Shown here: one piece after another, positions 54,475 through 64,000 of the stretch
Layout: each line of letters opens with the position of its first letter
How positions within the stretch are numbered: position 1 is the first letter of the stretch
Origin: Tanytarsus gracilentus
Taxonomy: Eukaryota; Arthropoda; Insecta; Diptera; Chironomidae
Direction: 5' to 3'
Assembly (NCBI GenBank): GCA_038502055.1
Contig: JAXRKN010000035.1
Coordinates: forward strand, 624,501 to 688,500
DNA: 64,000 bases
The notes under the pieces: generated by a model
What the model was told of the DNA's origin: nothing
Database searches by the model: none
Seen by the model: the letters and a program-made list of their open reading frames with translations, nothing else
Made by a program: the position numbers and the translations under genes

Positions 54475-55968
54475 TACCTATTAAAAAATCCAAAATTTAA
54501 TTTTATTTAAAATGAAATTTTCTCATTTTTCCTGAACTTTTTCTCACAACCCTTTCTTAGATCATTTCCCTTCCACCTTTTTTCGAATATTTAACCTCTT
54601 CTCACTCTCATAACAAATGCAGCACATCGAATGCATAATGAAAGTCAACTTGTTAGTTGTGCTGATGACATTTTTTCTCCCCCGGAAATGATTGAAGATG
54701 AATTCTTATGAATAATTTATTTATCAGCAAGGAAACATGAGAACGAAGGTAAGCACCGATGATGATGTCGTGCAAACTGCAGAGACATGTCACAAAAGAA
54801 AATTGCAAAAATAAAAAATATGTTGCAACTTTAAAAAACTTAAATATTGATTTTTTTTTCAATTTTCACCTCAGCTGCATTTTCAATTAATCACGAGAGT
54901 GAAAATCAATTTCAATTTCAATCAACATCATCGACATAAAGCATTGAATAATTAAGAGTGAAGTGTGCTCATTTTAATGCACATTTTAATGGCTGATATG
55001 AGAAAGCTCTGAAAGCTTTTAACTTGCCAATTTTGTACATCGCACGAGTGAAAATTTTCTCCATGTCAAAGTGTCATTTGCAGCTTAATGGTGAGTTGAT
55101 GAGTTTGAGCAACGTATGAGGAAAAATTTTAATTAAATTTAAATGGGAAAAATTTTGTATGCAATGGAAAAAGAAAATCAATTTTGGAGTTTAGTTTTTT
55201 GTTTAATTTTTATTTTACTTAATTAAAAATGTAATTAAAAATAAATGAAAAAATGTGGGCAATTTGTCAGTGGGTAAAATTTGCTTGCACCCCACATATT
55301 AAAAATGACAAAATATCTCAAATAATTTCGACTTTAAATTTCAAATTTTTATATTCAAAAATCCTCAATCAATATTTTCTTCGAGAAAATTCAATTTCAC
55401 CCACTTTCAAATCCCTCAACTTAATTTTTCCACTCTCGAATATTTCTCTTCTTCCGCCATTGTGATGATAATAAACAATCTTGTTATTTACATTTCGCTC
55501 TTACTGAATTTTTCACATTCCACGCTCCGGGGCGTTCTGAGCTTCCTTTTTTTCTCTTTCAATATTCTTAGTGAAGGAAAATTTTCTGTTTATTTATCGA
55601 TGCGTATGTAAGTGGATATCTCTTGACCTTTTTTTCCCTCCCTCCTCCACCGAACATCCTCATTACTTTGTCTGCCAACGGATAGAGACGAAGGATCTTC
55701 TTCGAGTATCGAGTTTCTTGCTCCTTAATTAATTGGAGAAAATTCTGGTGGATGGAAAATAAAATTACGATGTAATTGATATGAATGAAGGAAAAGATGG
55801 TCGTTTACTCAATTATTCGGTGCTTGAGATGCAGTTGGTGGATTTAATAAGGATTTAGAATAGTTTTCGAAGAGAAATTTGTTCAGAATATTTTAATTAA
55901 TGATAATTTTATCAAATTTGCTTTGAAATTTAATTTAAATGGGCATTTTATTCTTTGGACATTTCACC

Positions 55969-56601
55969 CAGTGCACTGTGGTGCAAGAATACCTCCAATT
56001 TGTCCTTTAACCAAGATCCATAATTTAATGTAAAACAAAATTTTATTCATTGCATTGAACCTTCCTCTACAACATATCAAAAATTCAGCAACTTTGACCA
56101 GACCGATTGGCCGCAAAACAGCTTTGAATGAGGTGCATATTAAAACTCCTAAAATTACTATTTTTTTGAGTGCCCTCTAAATCATTTTTTGAGCAATGAT
56201 ATAAAATAACTTTAAGACTTAAAATAAAGTTTTGTGTTTTAACTTTATTTTAAGCAAAAAAGAAAAAAATTAGGGACTGCGGGAAGCGCAAAATATAAAG
56301 AAAACAAAGTCTGTAAACGCCTCTTCATTAAAATCGATCCACAAAATTTTGGTCACGAAAGTTAACGTCAAAACCCCAAGAATTCAATAATGGAAGGAGC
56401 CAACTATCGAGTCGCACTTAGTCTGTCTGCAGCCATCTGCAGCCTGACGAAAAAAATGACTTTGAAAATGATATAAATTCACTTATTTTACATACAATTT
56501 ACTACGATTTCGATAAAATAATTTTTTAAAGCGTCAACCAAGAAATCATTGAAATTTTTTTATTGGACAAATTGGAGGTATTCTTGAACCACTGTGCAGT
56601 G
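55969..56601. mobile_element. 633-bp inverted-repeat element with CAGTGCAC ends
   Basis: The left end CAGTGCACTGTGGTGCAAGA plus ATACCTCCAATTTGTCC is an inverted match of the right end GGACAAATTGGAGGTATTCT plus TGAACCACTGTGCAGTG, about 37 bp with few mismatches. CAGTG-type ends fit hAT elements, but an exact 8-bp duplication was not found (GGACATTT-like words occur on both sides). There is no recognisable transposase. Confidence 0.6.
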
Positions 56602-58562
56602 GACATTTTCTCCTATGGTCATTTAATTCAAATGGACATTTTACCCAATGGGAATTTTATTCAAAAGACATTTTACAAAAATGGGGATTTTATCTCTAAA
56701 TTTTATAGGGCAAAATGTCCCTTGGACAAAATGTCTGCACCCCTTTTTGAACCAAATTTTCATCAAAAATTCGAATTAAATTCAAATAAAAGAATTTCAC
56801 CCGAAAAAGCACAAACTAAAGTGGTCAACTCAAGTATCGAAAGGACATCCAAACATTTACATAACAAAATGCCACACAAGCACTTTGGACATGAGAGAGA
56901 TAATTCGAGTGTATTGCAAACAACTCGTATTGACTACAAATTGTACACTCGGAAATTTATTTTTCATCGTCTCCAAAAATTGTTATCTAAAGAAAATTGT
57001 GTTGCTTTTTGTGTGTCAATTGGAAGCACGTTCGAGGATTATTTTGTGAGTTCGTGATGGAAGAAAAAATTGTTTGAGTTTTTTAAAGAATTTCTGACTT
57101 GAAAACTTACTTAATTAACCCTAAAAAGTATCAAATTTTCTTCCATTTTTTCTCACTAAAATCGAAATTCGAACCCCAAAAAAATTTCCTCTATTATTAA
57201 CGATCAACCTATGAAATCATTTTCATTCAACCTCAGGCCATAAAACAGCTCATAATGACGTTGTGCGATGGCAAAGTAATCATCAAAGGTAATAAAACTG
57301 AAAACAATTTTAGCCCATGTTCAGTCGTTAACGGATGATAAAGTCAGAAATTTTATGAGGTGAAAATTGAGTGAGAAATTTTTGAGGGAAATGTTTAAAA
57401 AGTTTTTATGATTTTTGGAGTGAAAAAATTATAATTTTTTAAAGATTAAAATTTTAAAAATATTTTTGAGTTGAAAAAGATAAAATTTTTATTGTTAAAT
57501 TTTTTACGTATTTTGTAAATTTAAATATTTTTCATTCAAAAATTTTTTTGAACCACTTAACGCAATTTTTTTATAAAATAATAAAAATATTTTTTATTTT
57601 TTATAAACAAATTTAATACTGAAATTTTATTTTTTAATCAATCAAAATTTTCAACAAAAATATAAAAACATTTTTTTTCTCCCAAATCCACCTCGATTAT
57701 TTTTCTCGAATCTTTAAATCACCAAAATTCATGCATAAAAACGCTCGTGACGAAAACAAACACAAAAAAATATTCGTAAATCTTCATTTCATCTCTTAAA
57801 TCTCTTCTAAATTTTCCTCAATCAACAAACAGCAAAAAGAGCATGAAAATCTCTTCAAAATGAAATAAAAACATCTTTTCTTTTCTTCTTCTCAGCGCCT
57901 TATCACATCATCATCGTTTTATCGCATCTATGAAACGTAAAAATGTGGTAAAAAAGAATTTTTTTGCGGCACAGCAATAAAAGAATTTTTCTTGGAGGAA
58001 CTTTGTGTCATCGTTAGAGTTGTGGGGAAATAAACGTGAGTGAGATTGAGTTGATAAAAAATAAAAATGAAGAAATATTTTTATTAAAATATTTTTATTT
58101 AGAATTTTAAAGGTTTAAAAAATTTAGAAACTTTTAAAAATTTTGGTTACAAAAATCTCAAAATTTTAAATAATTTATAAATTAAAAAGTTTAAAAAATT
58201 AAAAAAATTAAAAAAATCTTAAAAATCTTAAAAAAATTCAAAATTCAAAAAATTCTTAAAAAACATAAAAATTCAAAAAGTTTGAAAATCACTCAAAAAA
58301 TTTCCCTAAATAATTTTCATAATAAATTTTCTTCAAATTGTTCCCAAAATAAATTTCATCATCTAATCTTGAAGCTAATTGAAACCTCACCTAATCCCCA
58401 CCTTCGAAACCTCCGCTCGCATCCCAGAGATTAATTCACAATCCAGCCTCGAGATCTTCACGACATAATCCATCATTTCTATTCATTGCATAACACACAC
58501 ACTTTTCCTCTTGTTCATCATTTTCCGCATCATCATCGCAGCCCTCTAATTTATAAATGATG

Positions 58563-58596
58563 ACACACACATGTGTGTGTGTGTGTGTGTGTGTGT
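58563..58596. repeat. (CA)n/(GT)n microsatellite
   Basis: ACACACACATGTGTGTGTGT and further GT units form a palindromic dinucleotide run. Confidence 0.9.
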
Positions 58597-58710
58597 ACTT
58601 GAGAGAAGATAATTCAAGTAATGAAAACAAATAAATCCGCAATGAGATAAACACATCCATTTAGATGATTTATGATGCCAATTAAGAAATGCTTGGCGAA
58701 ATTGCAAGCA

Positions 58711-58728
58711 GACACACACACACACACT
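58711..58728. repeat. (CA)n microsatellite
   Basis: About nine CA units in a row. Confidence 0.85.
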
Positions 58729-58953
58729 AGAATGTGGGCTTTGAATCATATCAATGAATGGTTAAAATGTAGAGCGGAACGGCGATGACAATAAAGAATG
58801 GAAAGGATGGATGTGAATGAAGCTGAAAAGGGTTTTATGGTTGAGCTTTTGAGGGCGTTCTCTGAGTCCATGAATCAAATTGGTTGAACTGAGTTTAAGA
58901 TTGAGGATAAAAAGGTTTTTTAGTGAAATTTATTAAATTTATTATTAAAATGG

Positions 58954-59000
58954 GGGGGTCGGGATATTTTACCCTTGGAACAAAATGCCCACATTAAAAA
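58954..59000. mobile_element. Family C end fragment
   Basis: GGGGGTCGGGATATTTTACC followed by GGAACAAAATGCCCACA matches the ends of the element in ephrin intron 2. A facing GGGTAAAATAGTCCATGGGA then CAAAATGTCTGGCACCC lies at 59864-59900 and could be the other end of a ~950-bp copy. Confidence 0.4.
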
Positions 59001-60970
59001 TTTTGTTGTCTAAAAAAATTTTAATGTAAATTTACAATTTTTTTACAAATTACCCATACATTTTTAGAAATTATATATTTTTGGGCAATTTCCCTATAAT
59101 TGATGTGGGCAATATGTACCAAGACCAAAATGTTTTAAATTTCCATTTAAAAACACATGCAAAAACTTTAAAGCCATCAAATAATCTCTTAAAAAAGCAG
59201 ATTTTCGTCAACAATTTTCTCATCTCAATTTCGCAATTTAATTTTTCAATTTTCATCTCGTTCACAGACTCGGAAAAAACTTTTCTCGTTTTCTCTCTTT
59301 TTCCTTCCGTTTACTCGCCATTTGAAATCCACTTCAGATATTTTCTATTTCTCTCCCCCTTAAAAAACTTCTGACTCATCATACACACAGAGAAAAACAT
59401 TTTCTTCTTTTTACTCTTCTCACTCCCTCACGAAGCTCATCTCCAGTTTTTTATTGTACGTCGTGCATACAATAAAAAAATAAATATCCCATTAAATTTG
59501 CATGAAAACGCCATTACACTTGAGAAATCTCTCTGTCTCACTCCCAATCGAGGTCTGAGATTTTCTTTCCTACGATTTTTTTATTCAGTTTGATATCAGC
59601 CTGATTTTATTTTACTTTTTTCTCCGATGTGAGTTAGGTAGTTGAAGACAACTTTGAATGTCATCATTTAAAATGATTTTAGATCGTAAAATGGGGGAGT
59701 TGAAGTGATGGTGATTTAAAATTGAATAAAATGAAATTTGAAAATAATAAAGACGTTGAAAATTTAGAATAAATTTGGATTATATTTTTTGATCATAATT
59801 AAAAAGTTTTAAACTAAGAAAAAAATATTTAAGAAATAATTATATAAAATTAAATTTATGATGTGGGTAAAATAGTCCATGGGACAAAATGTCTGGCACC
59901 CTCAATTTTAAAATTTTCAACATAAAAATTAAAAAAATTCATTTTCAACCTTTTTCCACTTTTGATCTTTAAATTTTAATTGAAATTTCAATCCTTCGTT
60001 GCCATAACTAAGCGTCCACCACCACCATCGTGTAAAAAATCCACAATCAAACTCATCGCTTTCGTTCTATCTGTAAAATTTTCAATTAAAACTCAATCAA
60101 TGCTTTGACAGCGACCGTTTTAAAAAAGAGTTTTTTGTAACGCAGAAAAAAAACTTTTTGTAAAATCAAACGCGAAAAAATTCGGAAGCAGAGATGAAAA
60201 GCGAGATGGATTTATGGACATTTTATGGAAGTGAAATGTGAAATTTCTAACAGCGCAGCATGAAAATTGCCATCGATGCTTTGACATGTGCGTAAAATTT
60301 ACCGCTGTGATTTTGATTGAAGAATTTTATTTTTATATTTTTCAAGAGACGCTTTTTTGCCGCTTTGATGTCTCTTTGAGTTGCGTGTGCAGTTGGGGAG
60401 AATTTTTGCGCTATTGAATCTGAAGTGTTGTCATAGCGATAAAAAAAAGTTGGTTTGAGTTTTTTTTGAGTGGGTTTGAAATGGAAAAATATTGTCAATA
60501 AAAGTTATGAAAATTTAATGAAAACTTAAAAAAAATTTAAGAATGAAAAAATTTGAAATTTTTTATAATTTCAATTAAAATTACTAAAAATTTCTAAAAT
60601 TCTAGCTTGAGTCACGTTTTAGTAAATTTTTCATTCTGATCAAACTTTAATATAAAATTTTTACCTAAATTTTTTTAAAAGTTTTCACCTAAATTTTTTA
60701 AATTAAAATTTTCATAAACTTTAAACTAAAAATTTTTTTTATTAAAAATTCAACAAAGTTTAAAACTTTCTTAACCAAATCTAAAAATAAACCCACATAA
60801 ATTTTATCTCAAGCCTTTTAATCGCCTTCAGAAACTTTCTTCATCTTGCTAAACTCTAATGAAAACACCTCTCGCCGCCAAATTGCCGCATCAGGACATT
60901 TTAATTGATTTATCTCACGCCAACGTTAAATTAATGAAGATGGTTAAATTTTAAGTCGGTAGGTTTTTAA

Positions 60971-61096
60971 CAAGGGGGAGAAAACTCATGATTTTATATA
61001 AAAAATTATAAATTTTTTAAAGAAAAATTAAATTTTAAATGAAAAAATAATTAAAGTTTAAATTTTAAATTTCATTCCAGAGTCACTCACCCCTTG
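60971..61096. repeat. Inverted-repeat element, family B
   Basis: CAAGGGGGAGAAAACTC and GAGTCACTCACCCCTTG are imperfect inverted ends, 126 bp apart, around an AT-rich centre. Confidence 0.5.
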
Positions 61097-61849
61097 ATTA
61101 ATTCTCTCATAATATTGAAGATGATTTTCTTCGAGCAAGAATTTTAATGAGAAAATTAAATTTTTTTCCATCAAAGATGTTCAAAATTCTCTTCAGCTTT
61201 AAAACATTTCTCGATTTGTGGTCAAGACAATTTTGCAATTTATATGCAAATGAGAAAGTTTTTGAGTTTCGAGATGAACAATTTGAGCTTTAAGGAATTA
61301 AAAGATGAATTTTTCAACCTAAATATTCTCTTCAGCCTCAATTAAATCCTCCACTCACTTTCTTCATGTAATAAATTTTTATCCTTTTGACATTTCTCAA
61401 CACAGAAAAATAAAGTCGCGGAAATTTCCTCTCATAATCGCATTAAGTACTTTTCTGCTTCTCTCCGTTTCTTGAAAATTAATTAATTAAATTTCATTTT
61501 CTCACTCTCGAGAGAAAACTTTTTTTTTCGAGCATGCTAAAAATATCCAACCACAACTTTTTTTTTGATTTATTTCTCCAGACATGAAAAACTTTTACTC
61601 TCACAAAAAATCCAGCTCATAATTTATGAAAGATTTTTTTTTCGAAAAAAAAGTTTTTGCCTATAATCGAAGCATGAAATTTTCTGCGTCGCTTTAATGG
61701 ATGATAAATTAAATTGCTTTTTTCACTTCCGCTTTTTATGGGGTTGTGGATGTCTTATGAGAAGAGGAAATGAGGTTTGTGTAAGTGTATTCAGGGTTAG
61801 AAATTTAAAAATTTAAATCAAAATTAATTAAAATTTTTAAAACTCACAA

Positions 61850-62000
61850 AACCATTAAAATAATTCACCACACCTTTAAAATTATTCACCACATCCTTAA
61901 AATGATTCACCAAACTCCTAAAATAATTCACCACAAACTAGAAATAATTCACCACACGTTTAAATTAATTCACCATACCCCTAAAATAATTCACCTCAAA
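61850..62000 (+). repeat. 21-bp minisatellite AATTCACCACACCTTTAAAA
   Basis: Seven to eight units of about 20-21 bp, each with ATTCACCA(C/A)A and a variable (C)CTTAAAAT part, run head to tail. Confidence 0.8.
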
Positions 62001-63185
62001 ATTTTAAACTGACTCAATAATCATCAAATTTCACCCAAACAAACTTTTTTAAGTAAACTTGATCCCCAAACATATTTTTTCATTTCCCGTCTCCTTTCAA
62101 AATATTTGCAAAGGATTTTTCCTCACACGATTTTCCAACCCCAAGCAGACAATTTTACATTGACTTTTTATCATTTTTATTCACTCACACCCGAAGACAC
62201 TTTTTTTATTTCATTTCCATCCATCCATTCTTGTGTAAATATTTGCACACTCAGAGAACATGACTCGACTCGAATTTCCTCTTGCTTTTATTTCTTAACT
62301 CAAAAAAAAAATCCCCGAGAACTGAGCAAAAGTGAACAGCGCAGTGAAGAATTTTCTTTTATATCAAATTTACTTCCATTAGCAGTAAACAAACATCGCA
62401 TTATATCGAGTGACACTGCACATTTCTGTTTTGCCTTCTGCTGATGACTTTTCAGCTGCATGTTTATTTGTGGAAATTGAGGTTGAAGCGAAGGAAGAAG
62501 AAAAGCAAGAAAGTTTTGGGTTTTTTAATGAAGAAAATTTTTAAAATAATCAAAAAAAATTATTTAAATTTTTAAGAATTTTTTTTGAATTTTTTCAGTT
62601 TTCAAGATTTTTTTATGAATTTTAAAATTTTTACTGAATTTTTTCAATTTTCATGCAAATTTTAAATTTTCTGAATTTTTTCCAATTTTTACGAATTTTT
62701 TATATAAAATTTAAATAAATTTTTTTCATCCAAATTTTACAAAAAAAATCAAAATTCTCCATCAAAATTTTCGACTATATCACCTCAAAAAACTTCACGA
62801 TCAAACCCAATTCGACCTCACCTTCATAACTCAAAAAAAAACTTTCCGCCCAAACGTGCATTATCTGTTGCGTGTTGTCTTCCATCGACCGCACACACAC
62901 TCACCTATTAAACATTCACACGCCTCGTTTCCACATAATCGGCAAAAACTTTTACTCGAACTTCATATGCGGAAAATCCCCAAAGTTGTTTCAAGTCACG
63001 CTTTAATCATGAAAATGGAAATTGGTCGCGGGGGAAATTCTCGACAAGCTTTCGGTGAATTTTTTTCGCTGTGAGGTTTTAAATAGTTGCAAGTTAATAT
63101 TTTATGGGTGAAAGTCATGTGTGATGATGATGATGAGGGTGTGAAACTTGGGGGTCTGAAAATAATTATTTAATGATGAAACTTT

Positions 63186-63545
63186 TAATCTTGGATTTAA
63201 TTTAAGTTTTGATATAATTTAAAATTGCATTAATTTTTAACCCTGGATATAATTTAATCTTCGATAAATTAACCTTTGTATTTTTTTAACCCTGGATTTA
63301 ATTTAAAATCAATTTAATTAAATCTTGGATTTAATTTATTATTGCATTTAATTTAATCCTGGATTTAATTTAATCCTGGATTTAATTTATTATTGCATTT
63401 AAATAAATCTTGGATTTAATTTATTGTACACTAAAATTAATCCTGGATATAGTTTGATCTTGGATTTAATTTAATATACTTTTAATTAAATCCTGGATAT
63501 AATTTAGTATAAATTTACACAATATACAATTTAATCCTAGATTAT
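63186..63545 (+). repeat. Diverged minisatellite around CCTGGATTTAATTTAAT
   Basis: About fifteen copies of (A)ATC(C/T)TGGATTTAATTTA with spacings of 17-40 bp; TTATTATTGCATTTAA also recurs. A long decayed tandem array with no coding content. Confidence 0.75.
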
Positions 63546-64000
63546 AAATTAATCTTCGTTTAAAATTAAAAATTTCAAGAACTTCAAGAAACTTTTTATT
63601 AAATTTACTTTTCAAACTTTTATTCAATCTCAATCACAATTTCATCGCTGCGGTTATTGAACCAACTTCCATTATGATTTTCTCTCCAGTCTTCTCAACA
63701 AAGCTAATTACAATCACAATATTGTTGTAACGAACTAATTGATGCTTTTTGTCAGATGCTATTGACCTGTTTTGAGTAAATTTATTGACAGTGTTGTTGT
63801 TGATAATTAAATCATGTATTTTACAGTGCTATCAATGACACATCATTTAAATCTGTTTGTTTGAATCTTAATTAATCGCTTGTTTATCTTTTAATTATAT
63901 TTCAAAAGTGTAAAGGGAATTTATTAATTTTAATGTTATAAATTTAATTAAAAATATTTAAAATCATGCAAAACTTAAAAACCTAAGTTTCACACCCTCG

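Larger units (their letters stand above)
50618..64000. other. Ephrin 3' flank and gene-poor AT-rich DNA
   Basis: Just after the ephrin stop the 3' UTR probably covers a few hundred bases; no clear poly(A) signal was fixed. Beyond it I can support only repeats and elements (listed separately). A 52-nt segment at 57237-57288 has splice borders and an open frame but no partner exon. ORFs such as the 164-codon one at 56563-57057 overlap element sequence and lack any recognised domain. Confidence 0.6.

Noticed and set aside
56563..57057. 164-codon plus-strand ORF as a gene
   Set aside because: Its first third is the right end of an inverted-repeat element and family C-like sequence; the rest shows no domain, no signal peptide and no splice or promoter context.
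62106..62444. 112-codon ORF near the right end
   Set aside because: Composition is biased and no domain is recognisable; no neighbouring exon with fitting phase was found.

Overview
The window is nuclear DNA of a very AT-rich insect, most likely a nematoceran fly and probably a chironomid midge. The evidence is the GT-AG introns (many only 50-120 nt), the A/T-rich third codon positions, an insect-type ephrin, and a secreted protein built of C-x10-C-x-C-x-C units like the Balbiani ring 3 (BR3) silk protein of Chironomus. No genome search was possible, so the species is not assigned. Exon joins were made by hand from splice signals, frame and similarity to known families.

Layout. Bases 1-282 hold the 3' end of a plus-strand gene (probably a RhoGEF-type PH-domain protein). 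A compact minus-strand block follows: an F-box/LRR gene (2815-5173, six exons), an acid sphingomyelinase (6027-9086, ten exons, one of 16 nt), a BR3-like cysteine-repeat gene (9583-13651), a 73-residue two-repeat relative of it (13922-14262), and an insulin-degrading-enzyme-like M16 peptidase (16080-20163, seven exons). Three single-exon plus-strand C2H2 zinc-finger paralogues are interleaved. One (10487-11908) lies antisense inside an intron of the BR3-like gene; two are in tandem (20522 and 22259). The first of the tandem pair is broken by a frameshift and a small inverted-repeat element.

From 25243 to 50617 one plus-strand gene, an ephrin, occupies the window through a 24-kb first intron, while its other introns are 60-292 nt. 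The intron is AT-rich and carries tandem repeats, several inverted-repeat elements and one antisense exon-like ORF with a Thr-rich and coiled-coil protein. From 50618 to 64000 no gene is supported; there are element copies, microsatellites and minisatellites.

The most distinctive content is mobile and structural: at least five families of small non-autonomous DNA elements with terminal inverted repeats. Two have clear 8-bp target duplications (hAT-like; one of these split a 30-bp tandem array) and one has TA flanks (Tc1/mariner-like). With these come the BR3-like secreted gene pair and the nested, decaying zinc-finger paralogues. The genes do not form one pathway; they are ordinary cellular genes (lysosomal or secreted lipid hydrolysis, peptide degradation, ubiquitin ligase adaptor, axon-guidance ligand) beside lineage-specific secreted and zinc-finger genes.
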